Shown in pieces: positions 1 through 24,381 of a stretch of DNA of 64,000 nt. This stretch comes from Diadema setosum (Eukaryota; Echinodermata; Echinoidea; Diadematoida; Diadematidae). A program made the translations under genes and the position numbers. Numbering within the stretch: position 1 is the first letter of the stretch; every line of letters begins with the position of its first letter. The notes under the pieces are model-generated. The model searched no databases, was not told the DNA's origin, and saw only the letters and a program-made list of their open reading frames with translations. Location of the stretch: contig NC_092693.1 in the NCBI RefSeq assembly GCF_964275005.1, positions 20,451,706 to 20,515,705 of the forward strand. The letters are read 5' to 3'.

Positions 1-11655
<11,655 letters not shown>

Positions 11656-11990
11656 AATGTTGAAGTCACATGATTGTCACATGACTGCTTACTTTCTTTG
11701 ATGTTATGGATGCTGCACATGGAGCAAGTCTATTTTTTTTTTCTTTCCTGTTGTGATGACTGAAGGGGCAGCAGTGGAGAATGATGTGAAGAGGAAATGA
11801 AGGACAGGGATGAAATTTGTTATATTTAATTTGCTTTGGTCTGGTCACTTCCAAGAGCCCCAGTGACAAGGATGTAGTATTTCTTGGTTGATCAGTGCTT
11901 TCTTGCATGAAAAGATGCAATCAAACACAAGTCAGAAAATAGAGCATAGGTCAGGGTCTCAACTGATCAAAATTGAGTGTTTAGAGACTC

Positions 11991-12083
11991 TTAACCCATT
12001 TAGGACGGACTGATTTTGCTTCAACAGGTATTTCCCATAGACACCTGCCCGAGTATACTGGGGACTCGTCCTCAACGGGTTAA
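11991..12083 (+). repeat. 90-bp micro-MITE, copy 3
   Basis: TTAACCCATTTAGGACG ... CGTCCTCAACGGGTTAA inverted ends with the CCTGCCCGAGTATA core, just downstream of the DECR1 stop codon, so possibly within its 3' UTR. Confidence 0.8.
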
Positions 12084-13501
12084 AGTTGATTCTTTAACTT
12101 ATGTCTAATTTCATATTTTTATGCAACAGGGCCCAGATTGCTCTATCTGTATTTCCTTTGTTTATGCCCACATTCCATCTGTTACTGATCACTTTTTAGC
12201 TGCTCTCTCTGCCCTTGAACAGTGTTAATCAAATCTGACACAGGTATGTCAGGCCATTGGGTACTAGTGTATTCTAGACCAGAGACTTCGAAGATGCAGG
12301 GCTAAAATTCCTTGTAGAGTACTGACAATGTACCAGCTCTGTCGTAACTATTCAAAAAATTCAGAGTTAGTGTTCTCTTTTACCTATGAATACAGGTTTG
12401 TACTGTAAAAACGGAAACATCCACAGTGAAATTTTCGTGAAATGTCGACCATGATGGTCTCCAGCATTGTACTGTCATTACTGCATTGTGTAGACAGAAA
12501 CTTTTGCGTGCATTTTTTTTTTTTTTTTTTGCGCGCATCCTGGCAGCACATGATATTTGCGCAAATTTCTAGTTCTAGAGAATGCTTTGAAGTTGTGCCA
12601 ATGTAATGATTACAAATAATGGGTATACTTGCTGAAGTTGATGATGTGAGAGATGTAGGCAAGGAAAATTGCTCTTATTTTGTTAATGTAAGATCATCCC
12701 TTCTGATGCAAATGGTGCCTCTGATTTGCCTTGTCACTTATGGAGTGCAGGTGCAGTGACGGTACATCTTCTTCATCAAGTATCAATACGTCTGTTGAAA
12801 TTGCAAGTAGTTGGCTGTGACATAGAAGTTTCAAGTCAAAGTGACCTTTCCTATCGAGTAAATATTTTTATCAGTGATCCTAAGAAAAATCCTTGTGATG
12901 TTCACATGCAGTTCATTTTTAGTCTGAAATGTGCATGTTAAGCCAGAGGTGAGTGCACCAAGTGCAGTTTAAACCATTTTAATGGATGAGTTTTGTTGTT
13001 TTGTTTTGTTCTATTCTGTTTTTTTCATCTTTCTATGTATTGTCTTGCTTTTCCATGCCCTCTAGCAGATATCTGTATGCTGCAGGTACCTCAGAAATAT
13101 CATCCTCAGTTGTATTCATTAGATCCTTCCAAGTAATTGTTACATGAACACCACTTGAAGTGGAAAAGGAAAACATTACTCTCAGGGATTTGAGCTATCA
13201 GTTTTTTTTTTTTTAATCATTTACGCTTGAAATATTTCCCAGATAAAGAGAAAAGGAGTTTCTTTGTATACTATGACAAGGAGAATACATTATAACAAAG
13301 TCCGTAGGACCACAAGTTTTCTTTCCTTGTATCAAAATTTCATTAAAGCCGAACAAATAAAGTATATGAAGATATGTAGATCATTACTTCGCTGTAAAAA
13401 AAAATTCATTATTACTGTGTTCATTATAATGGGAGTGAAATGTACGAGAATTTGCAGTGAATGAAGAAAAGAGCCATGAAGAAGCATCATAGTCTTATTT
13501 G

Positions 13502-13688
13502 TTATTTTTTTATTGCCACCATTTTGTTCTGTTTTCCTGAAAAGTGTTGCAGTAGTTTTTTTTATCAATTATTACAAAAGTCCTTTGTAACTGTTTTTTA
13601 TTGCCACCATTTTGTTCTATTTTCCTTAAAAGTGTTGCAGTAGTTTTTTTTTTTATCAGTTATTACAGAAGTCCTTCCTAACTGTTTC
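13502..13688 (+). repeat. Two-copy tandem duplication, 88-bp period
   Basis: The block TATTGCCACCATTTTGTTCT occurs at 13511 and again at 13599, followed both times by AAGTGTTGCAGTAG and a T-run. The copies differ by a few substitutions and T-tract length. Confidence 0.85.
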
Positions 13689-13699
13689 TAATTGGGCGG

Positions 13700-14264
13700 T
13701 TAAAGGGAAGATAAACCCCAAGAGCAATGTGGATTGAGTGAGAGCAGCACCATTAGTAGAACACATCAGTGAAAGTTTGAAGAAAATCGGACAATCGATG
13801 CAAAAGTTATGAATTTTTAAAGTTGTGGTGTTGGAACCGCTGGACGAGGAGACTACCAGAGGTTATGACGTATGAGTGGACAACAATACCAAGAAAATAT
13901 AAAGAAATTCTACAAAAATCCATTTTTCATGAAAATTACAAATTCCATCAGCTTGATATTGACATATGTTAAGGGTAGCAATTATTCCCCCTGCTTTCTG
14001 AAAGAGGTTGGTCCATTGCTCTTTCATAATTCTAGAAAAATGAATTTTTGTTGAATTTCCTTTATATTTTCTTTGTATTGTTGTCCACTAATACGTCATA
14101 TCCTCTAGTAGTCTCCTCATCCAGCCGTTCCAACACCAAAACTTTAAAAATTCATAACTTTTGCATCGATTGTCCGATTTTCCTCAAACTTTCACTGATG
14201 TGTTCTACTAATGTTGCTGCTTTCACTCAATCCACATTGCTTTTTGGGTTTACCTTCCCTTTAA
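13700..14264. repeat. MITE family 1, copy 2 (~565 bp, TTAA-bounded)
   Basis: Starts TTAAAGGGAAGATAAACCCC and ends GGTTTACCTTCCCTTTAA. The halves are inverted copies over roughly 190 bp (CAATGTGGATTGAGTG at the left, CACTCAATCCACATTG at the right; CGGACAATCGATGCAAAAG mirrored). Non-coding. Nearly the same element lies at 56351-56907. TTAA borders are typical of piggyBac-type MITEs, so that affiliation is inference. Confidence 0.85.
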
Positions 14265-14880
14265 GTTTTATGTGAAGCATGTATAGATATTATCAATATT
14301 ACACATTTCTGTTATTTCTTTTTACACAGTGTACAACAACTTTAGGGGCATTGACGTGAAATGCTATTATACATTCATTCGGTACATCAAATGATGCCTT
14401 ATTTGAAGCAAAGATGCCCAATGTAATTCCTCAGTTCAACGAATATGCACAATTTATATCAGTATTTCATGAATTAAAGAAATTGTAGTTATCTATTAAA
14501 GAAAAATATACTGTGGGCTTTTACTGGAACAATTTCTAAATGATTCAACTTGAACTTTCTCCCTCGATTACACTTTCACTTTTATTCTTTGACCTTGTAC
14601 CTATAATAGTCTTCAGGTACTGGACCTCGTAAAGCTTTCATTAATCCATTTGAGAAATGACATAATATTTTCTTGTTTGGTGCAATGCAAAAACACGGAA
14701 AGAGGTGTGTATGAGGAATGGTGTTTGTTTGTGTACGTGCTTGTATGCTTGTGTGAGGGTGTTGTTCAATATTTTGTGAAAATTTGATGCAATCTACTTA
14801 CTGATAGGATGAATCCAAAGGCACCAGAGAACGTCGATAGAATCAACATAACCACACGCGTACATACGCGCATAACACAC

Positions 14881-14884
<4 letters not shown>

Positions 14885-14918
<34 letters not shown>
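14885..14918 (+). repeat. (CA)n microsatellite
   Basis: Uninterrupted CA dinucleotides. The apparent ORFs over it on both strands are products of the repeat. Confidence 0.9.
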
Positions 14919-14921
<3 letters not shown>

Positions 14922-15664
14922 CAAAAACAAAAACACTACACAACCCACACACATGCATACAAAACTACACTGTCAGAAATCAAGTCACACACATGTCTTG
15001 GACTGGGGGCTTTGCGTTACGTTGCGTTTCATGTTTGGTTTATTAGCTCAAAATCTATGCACATCTTTTATGATACAGGTTCTTTATAATAAACTGTTTC
15101 TGGCAACCAGAAATCTTGCCCGAAGGTTGCCGACAAAGCAATAACGAATGCTTGCAATATGGATTCACAGCATGAAAATGTGTCAAATATGAACTACAGG
15201 TGACTGGAATAATTACTTTGTTAACTATTCGTCCGAAGAAAAAATAACAAATTTCAATGCATTCGTAAGCGGGCATATCATTGCATGCATATCTATACAT
15301 AGCATATCAGTCCAACTATTATAGAGGGCTGATGAATAAAGATAACATCTACTCTTTTATACACTGTATAATGGATGACTAGAGTGGATTTAAAATCTAC
15401 AAACAGCAGCATAAAGTTAAACAGCATTGCGTAGTAACATTTGGTTGTTCCCTAATATGTTTTGCAATCTTTCTTCCCTTCTTGAATGTCAACACATGAA
15501 AGCTAAGAAATTTAAAAGGGGAGATCATCCTAGTAGAATACTCGTAGACTGTGAGAATAACATGAATTGATAATTCCCTTAAATTTGATATCACGCCAAT
15601 GTATCCAAACATGTGACATTCTTAGAGCGGTTATTTGCATTCTCTTTTCTCCTGTTATACTCCT

Positions 15665-15960
15665 TTTTCATTTGATTTGATTTGATTTGATTTGATAATT
15701 GTTTATTGAAACAAACATGCAAAGTAGTAGCCCGAAGGCTAAATTATAATGCATCACATTGAAAAACATATAAATTACATTAAACAACACACAATGTATG
15801 AACATTTCAACAATGACAAATACCGACCACATTAACATAAAAAATATACAGCATCATATCAAAATAATATACAATTCATACCAATTATCATACAACAAGT
15901 ATGTTTAGACGCCAAACCAATTCAAGATGTAGTACATGATTAAGTACAAATCCATCCGAG
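15665..15960 (-). mobile_element. Probable non-LTR retroposon 3' end (minus strand)
   Basis: On the minus strand the segment ends with GCCTTCGGGCTACTACTTTG, then a GTTTCAATAAACAA polyadenylation-like stretch, then tandem ATCAA repeats. That is the layout of a LINE or SINE 3' tail. No reverse-transcriptase reading is visible in this piece and its 5' limit is a guess. Confidence 0.4.
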
Positions 15961-15989
15961 ATGCAGTACATGATTAAACTGATTTCATG

Positions 15990-16406
15990 GAATGATGTTT
16001 TATTCAAGGAATTCTGCTACCCCGGCTTCACTCAAAACTTGACTCTGGTTTTCATCCTTGCTCATAGGAATTTTCTAGTTTCTGAAAAAAAAAGCCCCAA
16101 CCTGTTAGCATTCGAAGTTTTACGACTATTTGACTTTTCATTAATGATGCAAATACTTGTAAATATGTTCATGTTTCATATGTATTTGCAAACTACAATT
16201 TGTAGAGCTATTCATTGTACTGTACTTATTACGTTTGTAGAACCTTTGTATCAGACAGGTTTAGAACTTGATTAGCATTGAATTCATGCTATTTTCTGGT
16301 ATTTTTATCCTGTATTCATGCATGTGTCTTTTGTTATATATTATGCCATGTAAACATATGAATATAGATAATAACCTTCAACTTCAAAACTTCAACTTCA
16401 ACTTCT
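15990..16406 (+). mobile_element. LINE 3' fragment with (TTCAAC)n tail
   Basis: The plus-strand reading around 16080-16210 (FEVLRLFDFSLMMQILVNMF, then MFHMYLQTTICRAI) resembles the degenerate C-terminal part of LINE reverse-transcriptase proteins, where a basic/Leu-rich helix precedes a conserved FMF/Y motif. It is followed by a non-coding 3' region and a tandem TTCAAC tail at about 16376-16405. Degraded and 5'-truncated. Family not assigned. Confidence 0.4.
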
Positions 16407-16454
16407 ATGCATAAAATATTTGCAGTCACCACTATTATTTTCTGCTAGTCAACA

Positions 16455-19400
16455 TCACTGCTCACTCGCATCATTTACACGTCCATTGGTAGATTCCGAG
16501 GTCATTTCTAAGGCGGGATTGTCCAGGCCGTTGTCGATGTGACCGTTGTTATTGCTCGCGTCCGTGGTCGAGAGGTACTTCTTTCCCATCTCGACGACGG
16601 CGAGCTTCTCTTCGTCGTCCGGAACGCCGAGAATGCTGTCGCAACGGGATCGACAGAGTAAGTACCGCACCACGTAGTAGACCATGGAGGCGACCGTGCC
16701 TTCTATTAGCGTGACGAGGACCGTGACCAGCGTGACTCGGGAGATGAGGTCCGCCTCGGGCTGCGGGTAGTACAGACCGACGATGGTACGTCCAAGGAGC
16801 GCGTTCTGGATGCCCGTCTCCAGGGAGATGGTGATGGAGGTCCGAATGTCACGCCCGAAGATGCGGGCGAGGGACAGGCCGAAAAACGCCCCCAGCGTCG
16901 GTGTTACTATGGCAATTACCCATACCTTTTGGAAAGAAAGGCAGGCAGAAAAATAAGAAAGTGATCGAAGATTACGGAATGTTCAGTCTGTGATAATTAT
17001 TTTGTAATCATTTGAGATTGACGTACTAAAGAAGGAGGATTTTTTAACTACTTGTGCTGAATGTTACAACGACCAAAAAACCCCACCTTTTTTTTTTTTA
17101 AATCACAACCATACTTGGTGACATAAAACCTCTGAATGTATGACCTTTACACACGTTTAATTGTGATAATATCTTATTTTGTCCTTCAGCGTTTCGCTCC
17201 GAAGATATCACTCCCATTTCTGTGAGGTATTGCCTTGCAAGAAATCTCCACGCCGTGTTAAAGTTCAAGTTAGAAATAGTAAGAGGACTGAAGTTTAAGA
17301 AAGGGAAGAGTTTTAAAAAGTTTAATTCTACGCGAACAACAAATAAGAAGGTTATATAATGGCATTTTCATTTTGAGTATGATATCATGACGTATGCAAA
17401 TAAGATAGGGCATTGGTGTAATCCCCTCACAGCACTCCCAATGGGCTTGTACATGTTACTAACGAAACCATTCACACAAATCCACCCTACCAACTCTTTC
17501 ACTGTAAAAATGTACCATCGCTTAATCACAATAATGTCCCTGACAAGAAAACTTCCATCGGTTGGGGGAATATGGTAGATACAGTACAAATACCACAACA
17601 AAATTTAGCGTCAGTCAACCTTTATATGTGACTTGCTCAGCGATCGATCCCAAAGCATCATAATTTTAGTCAGACAGCGAAGATTTAAAGGAATGATTCG
17701 GCTTGAGGAAGTCCACATGTAGTGGAGACAAAAGCTAGCCAGTCAAATCTAAAGATAGGCTAACGCTTATTTCTTTGTTGTGACACTCCAATGTTATACA
17801 ATTAATTTTGATGTGCAGGACATAGTATCTTATTTCTCCGTCCTGAAGTCTTGTATACAACAACAATATCTATAGATAGCCAAAATTGTAAGGCCATGAC
17901 ATCATCATATAATCAAATTGCATATTACATGTATTTTTACAAAACTATATTTTTGAGAAAGCATGTAAAACATTACATTTTCTATGGCTCTCAAATATAT
18001 CAATATATTACAGCTTTCCCTGTTCTGTTTGTGTGATTGTATATCCTCATTATCTTACATCATTTGATGTCAATCTGACCATTGGTGTGGACCTACAACA
18101 TTATGACATCAAAGCCGTCAAAGAAATTTTTGTGATGAGCAAAGTACTATGACTGAAATAAACACACTCCTTTACCTCTACGGGAGATGTCGTAAAGGCA
18201 TAAAGGTCGGCTGGTACGGCGAGTGAAACGGCCACAATGATGAGCAGAGCAGATATTGGTTTCATCCCCTTCCCACTGTATTCCTTGAACCTAAGCGGGG
18301 ATAAAGGACCAGAAGTTCTCTTGACTATTCCGTTTCATCTTTCACATTACTTGTGCCGTCGACCGTGTTTGGTGTTAGTAATCTTTTCGGCGCCATCTCA
18401 TCATTGTTTTTGCACGCCATAAATTGTGAAGAGTTGCATAACGAAAGAATATATTTTAATGTATCTTTTTTTCTGTCTAGGTTTTCATACAACCATTATT
18501 GTATGGATGAGTCATGATGTGGTATTACTTTTAATTGTTTGTGTGTTCTTGTTGTTTGTATGGAGTCACCTCTTTTAAGACGGTTATAGGGAACGTCTGG
18601 CCATGTATCTCAAACCAAGTCTGCTGTATAGCGGCGGACGCTATACTATAAGGACAAAGTTCCATTTTGTTCACATCTCTGAAATTATCAGGGTCATGAT
18701 TTCCTGCTTATATGGTTTCGCGTTAAGTTTTTAGGAAAAGAGACGTTGACTGATTTGAGGTTCGATATTTCTTAGGTATTTCAGACATGATGATAAAGGA
18801 TACACAAGAAGATAATAAGCAGGCCTATTGACCAAATAGATTTATAGTCACTCCAAGAGGTAAAAAGCACTCCAAACCGGGCCGTTACAAAGCACATCGG
18901 ATCACGGGACCAAGCGGATCTTGCCTTTTTTATCTCGTTGTCTCTGTTTCTCACAAAAGCATTACAATTTGATGTTTCTTTTATTTCATGCTCAGTCAAT
19001 AATCTAGGGAAATACTGTATTAGGTCATTTATGCCAACGTAGAATCCCCGACTCCTTGTGTGACAAGGATTATGTTGATAGAGGAACTCAAGATGAATGC
19101 TTTTGTGCGTTTATGTGACAATATGATTTCATCTTACTCTGCATAATATATAAAAATGCTTTGTGACTACTCATAAACATATAGAATCAATACTAAAATA
19201 CTCAGTATAAAGTCATTCAATTCAATCTGGCGGCCGATTTGAGACCTCTTTTCTGTATCATCGATGCTTGTCATGGATCTTTAAATCTTTAAACTATGCA
19301 TGCTTTTGTGCGTCATGTTATAATATTTAATCTTACTCTGCATAATGTATAAAGACACTACGCATAATCACACAGAATCAATATTCTAATACTCAGTATA

Positions 19401-22400
19401 ATATGTCATTCAGTTCAATCTTGCGGCCGATTTGGGACCTCTTTTCTGTATCATCGATGCTTGTCATGGATCTTTCAATCTGTAAACTATGTCCTCTGCT
19501 CTGTCGCATTTCTTATGGTTCAATTTGATTTGCAGTTGCACTGCTGGTGTTTTGTGTAAATGGTAGACCTAATAGGGAAAGGAGCTAGGAGTGTAGTGCG
19601 TTTGATGGCTGAAAAACAATGTGCATTGTGCATTGTAAATGTGCATTCAAACTTTGTAACAATAGAGCAAATATGACCATGACCTTTGTTATTTACACCT
19701 CTGACATAAAGTGAAATACTCAACATTATCATGGCTTGAACAGCTGTTGAAGTTTGAGCTAACGACAAGACGTTTCTACTCTATAAAAACACAGTCAAAG
19801 CATGAGGCTACGCGCTATGTGGAAAGGTAGGCGCAACAGAAAAAAAAAAATCCAAATACAACCAAACTCAAGGTAAAATTAATTGGAGAAACATTTGCAA
19901 GCCAAGAAATATCAAACTTCTGTCAAACTTCCATTAAACATGTATCCTTGTTATCGTCTTTGTCTATGTCTTTTATACATTTTCGATAATATTTTCGGAA
20001 TGCAATGGTTATCATGATGATGAGGAAGATAGTGATGAGAAGAATGCTGATAATGCTAAAATATTACTTCTAGAGTAGAGATTGGGAGCAAGTCCTCGGA
20101 GTAAAAGCGCAATCAGCTTCTTTTTCATTCAATTAAAGACACTTTGACATAATTCTATAAAACTAGACAACTGACACAGGTAAACATTTAATCAAATTGC
20201 ATGAATTACATGACATAATCATATACGATCGTTCCATGCAATTTCAGTGATTATTTAACTTGGACGGGCCTCAAAATAGCTCTTTGGCCAAGTCGCCATG
20301 ATGTCACTTAAAATAAGATGACGTCAAATTGAGATGACTAAAATGATAGGAAGTATGTAATAGCCTCCCTGTTAGGATGTGCAGAAACATGCATGCAAAA
20401 TGTACTTGATACATGAATAGAGTTTTTGTTTCCTTAGAAAATGAAATGTTATTTTTACAACATTTCTTGCTCATAAAACTTGTAGGCCTATTAGCAAACG
20501 GGGTGATTCAAAGAGACATTTCATGTTGTTAGTGGGTTTTTTTTTTCTTCAGTGACACGTTTCTCCTGTTTAACTTACGTATACTTTATTTTTGCACTTA
20601 AAAAAATCTCTGTTTTTGCTTCGATTGCATAGGTTGTCAATAGGATACTAGAAATGTATTTTTTTTTCTTTTTAAAGGACGCCCAGTTTGTTCTTCTAAG
20701 AATTATAGACAGTGTAAGAAGTTTGGTCTGAAACTATTATATACATATGTGTATATGCTTTCATTTCGTTATTAACGTATTGTTTTCATATTTCTGTCAG
20801 CCAACGTTTACTCAAGATTATTTGTAATTGACTTATATTATGTTCTGGGGAGGATGAAATAAAAATGAATTGAATGGAGATGTCATTTACAATTGCGCAA
20901 GAAGGTACCAAATTTCTTACTGATACGACTGCCGTATCTAATCATCGCAACCATTTCGTTCATGCGATTTCGCTTGAATGTTTTCACGATCGGAGTACCG
21001 TGTAATTCCCTTTCATTCAAAATCCTTCCTTCCTAAAGGTATAACTCTCACTTGAGCAAAAATAATGTATTGGAATGGAAACCGGGAAATCTAACGAAAG
21101 GGATAAGGTTGAAAAACAGAGAAGAAATATCCACTTACTTTGGATATTTATACGATATTCCTATCCCGAGGAAGCACGGTATGATCAGGAGGACTAGCTG
21201 AATCGCCAAGTCTTGGTATGGAGTGCTCAGGCGAGAGTTTTCGCCCGTGAACGGCGTCGAGTAGATGAAGAGGTTGAGCGGCATCATCCCCAGGGCGATG
21301 ATGGAGGAGAAGAACGTCATCGTCACGCTCAGGATGAAATCGACGTCGAGGAGGACGCTGAAGATGTTGCTGAGCCAGCCTCCGGGGCAGGTGCCGACGA
21401 GCACGATGCCGATGGCTATGCTGGCATCATCTCCTGGGTGGGTAAAACAATCATAAAATCAGTCATCGCTGAAGAGTTACTTGCGTGATATTTCTGCAAC
21501 TAATGGTAACTGATTAAAGTTCTTACTGCTGATGGATTCATCTAGTGAAAAGTGTCTGGTATTCGAAGACAATTATCTGAAAATAACTATTTCAAAAGCT
21601 AACCGAACCTACTGAAAGTTGGATGCCTTTCAGCAAATTCATATCGTGACGGTATAATGTGGTTATCTGGCATGATGGTCGTCAGAACATTAGTTGTGCA
21701 TTCGAACTTTTCAAATGGACGAATTAGTCATCATCATTATCTTAATGATATCAATTTTGTCATAGTGATCATGACCGGTGGTGTCTGTAGTTTCTTCATT
21801 GGTGTTCAGTGTCAGAACTTGAAGTGAAGTCATGGAAGTATAGGTGATGTCAATATAGTTATCAGTAACATAATAACTACTCATACTATCTCTTTGAGTT
21901 GACAGTGGACTCTCTGTATTGTTGTTGGTTTTTTTTTTCGCCAGCAGAATTATGATAATTGTATTGTACGCGATGCAAAAACAATTATCTGAACACCCCC
22001 CCCCCACACACACACACACACACACTCACACACACTGAATTCTTGTCGTTAAAGTATTCTGCTCAACACTCTACCTGGCAACAGCCTTGCTATGAAGTAA
22101 GTCATTGCTGGCATCACAATGAACTGGGAGAAGATTCCAATGATGACGCCCCATGGTCTACGCACTCGCTGCCAGATCGCTGGGACGTCCATGCTCCCGC
22201 CCATGGACAGGTAGCTGAGGACTACCCACGCCATCAGCACGTAGATGTAGATCGTCTGCAATATCACGGGCATTCGCTTGACCCCGATCGTCTGCGCACC
22301 AACTAGTAAGGGTGTGCTGACGTCCGGAGTCGTCCGGAACTCGATAAGGAGATCGCTGATGGAGATCGCCTTACCCAGCAAGGGCACCGTTATGTTGAAC

Positions 22401-22681
22401 GGATTAAAATCATCCGAGGTCTCGACCTGGAAAACTCGGTCGACAACCACCTCAAAGTAGCCATCGTTTTGTGCCGAAAAGGAGAGTATGCCGTCCGTTT
22501 TCACATCGTTGACCAAAATCGTGACGTTTATCTCCTCGCCCTCGAATACGTACACAGTGTCTTCGAAGTAGGTGATATTTACCAACCCATCACTGTCGCA
22601 TTGCCCGCGGGTCGTAGTTGGTAAAAGGGCGATCACGACTAGGAAGATTGTCACGATGGTCAAAGATAATCGAGTCGTCAT
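16455..22681 (-). CDS. SLC10-family sodium/solute cotransporter, SLC10-1 (four coding exons)
   Basis: Multipass membrane transporter of the sodium/bile-acid cotransporter family; substrate unknown. Minus-strand coding exons: 22681-22075, 21433-21139, 18290-18176, 16925-16455 (1488 nt, 495 aa), GT-AG throughout. The start chosen is the ATG before a signal peptide (MTTRLSLTIVTIFLVVIALL); an acceptor-like TTTCAATGCAG about 28 bp upstream suggests a non-coding first exon. A glycosylatable ectodomain (NITYFEDTVYVFEGEE) runs to ~150, then the membrane domain: GTCPGGWLSN at 216-225 and ETGIQN at 375-380, the latter carrying the Glu and Gln of the Na2 sodium site in SLC10 structures. The acidic C-tail contains DNPALE. 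The last exon fuses what are two exons in SLC10-2 and SLC10-4, so an intron was lost. Signal peptide plus ectodomain fits the SLC10A3/A5 layout, but the retained ETGxQN is more like the active transporters. Confidence 0.93.
19095..19493 (+). repeat. Two-copy tandem duplication (~200 bp) in SLC10-1 intron 2
   Basis: Two adjacent units share TGCTTTTGTGCGT, TCTTACTCTGCATAAT, GCGGCCGATTTG and ATCGATGCTTGTCATGGATC in the same order. Differences are scattered substitutions and small indels. Non-coding. Confidence 0.85.
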
Positions 22682-23906
22682 CACTGCCAAATTTTGCAAC
22701 CAAACTGCCCTGCATTGAAATACGACAAAAAAGAACATCTTGATCATATTCATCACTTTGTACCTCGCAAATGTCACGAATTAGAACACAGTCTTAACCT
22801 ACAGTACACTGGTATATGGTCCCTCCTCCGAGAGAAAGACATGTTAGAGACCCTGTCTGTAGCAGACACATGAATTTATAAGGGCCCTTTTTTTTTTCGT
22901 CTCCCTTTGATGAAGCCATAGACAGGTTTGATTGTATTATATTACAGATACTTTCTTTCTCAAAATGATTAAATAAAACACTACCTGTAGGCTGGAGAGG
23001 TATACCCAGATACGCGATGTTTTAATCTTATACTAGAATAATTATGCTCAGCCATATTATAGCTTTCCATCATGTCTAATAGTCATCTAGACTTCATTTG
23101 CCCTGTTTCTTCACGACGGGAATAAATTATCTGAAAGCATCGTGCCTGCATTATGGAAGGCAAATAATTTAGGATGATCATGAAGACACAAGTACGTTGA
23201 AAGTGGTTCAAATGTCGCAAAATTGTTGACACCTTCGGCACTACAAACGACAGCAATACTTTAATCCGTTACTGATAGTTACATGCATCATTCCCACGAT
23301 CAAGCAATATACATCGATACAAACACTTTACAATTAAAAGCAACACGGATGAAAGAAATCATACACTTATAAGGTGTCACACCCTGTACCTTTCAAGTAA
23401 ATATTCTCATGCCGTGTATGATGAGAACTCCAGGTAAGATTAGAGCACCAGAAACTACTTTTCGTCACCGAAATTGAGCATTACTGGAAATATTGCCAAG
23501 GAAACAAGACCTTTATTTACCACTCGATTTCTCCGATGCAAAGAACGCGAGAGGATATCAACTCCTAACTATGATTATTCTCGAGAGTAGGTTTCTCAGT
23601 TAAAGTTAGCGTTGAATGGGAAAGCCGTATCTCACACAATATGACCGCCTTGGTGAAGTTTGCTCCTTTATATGATATTCGAGGTGAGATTTGTAAGCTG
23701 TGTAGTTGAACATTTGTGTGTGTGTGTGTGTTTACTTGAGAGATATTTAAGGTGGCTCTTAAAAGTGCTGGGTTTCTATGGCTTTGTCTTGTGGCAAGAA
23801 AAGTAAATAGGCGGCAAGATTAAATCTATTTTTATAGTGTGTCAATTTACGAAATATTGCATTCCTACTCTCGCACAAACAAGCACAAATTTTGTACGCA
23901 GAGACC

Positions 23907-23957
23907 ACACACACACACAAACACACGCACACACACACACACGCAAGTACACACGCG
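23907..23957 (+). repeat. (CA)n-type microsatellite, interrupted
   Basis: CA/CG dinucleotide tract with a few interruptions. The ORFs on both strands over it are repeat artefacts. Confidence 0.85.
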
Positions 23958-24317
23958 CGCGCATCGGCGAACGAAAGCAAATAACCCATGGGTTAAAACA
24001 TATTTCGATCACCTAGCAACATTGAAAAATCTCGTTAAACTCAGCAATATATTTATCCCACTCTGTTATTTACCTATTCAGTTTCCTTTGCCTTGCAATA
24101 TAGATGGGACACAAGAATTCTTGTCCTTCAATTTGTGTTGCTTTTTTTTTGGGGGGGGGAGGGTAGTTTCCTCGAAGAGAACAGTTTTCATGTAAAAATG
24201 TATACATTATTGATCGTCTTTTAGCAATTACTATTCTACTGCTGTTTGCTTGAGATCGAAAGTTTCCTCGGTGAACAGCTTTTGTTGTGTTTCTTTTTCT
24301 AGAATGCTATAAGCAAT

Positions 24318-24381
24318 GGGATATATATATATATATATATACAGTGTATATATATCCCATATATATATATATATATATATC
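24318..24381 (+). repeat. (TA)n tract forming a hairpin
   Basis: GGGATATAT... and ...ATATATCCC flank a short CAGTG spacer, followed by another TA run, so the whole stretch can fold back on itself. Confidence 0.85.

Larger units (their letters stand above)
11656..16454. other. Intergenic region between DECR1-like and SLC10-1 (tail to tail)
   Basis: No host gene seen. It includes the DECR1 3' UTR and the 3' flank of SLC10-1, and carries repeats listed separately: a micro-MITE, an 88-bp tandem duplication, a MITE family 1 copy, a CA microsatellite and two retroposon tails. The short ORFs here have no recognisable domains apart from the LINE-like one near 16.0-16.3 kb. Confidence 0.7.

Noticed and set aside
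14809-15144. 111-codon ORF rich in Thr/His
   Set aside because: Its core is a CA microsatellite read in frame.
15961-16275. Novel 104-aa host gene
   Set aside because: Resembles a decayed LINE protein end and is followed by a tandem tail typical of retroposons.
21213-21488. Plus-strand ORFs opposite SLC10 exons (also 33007-33261, 43614-44672)
   Set aside because: Antisense shadows of GC-richer coding exons.
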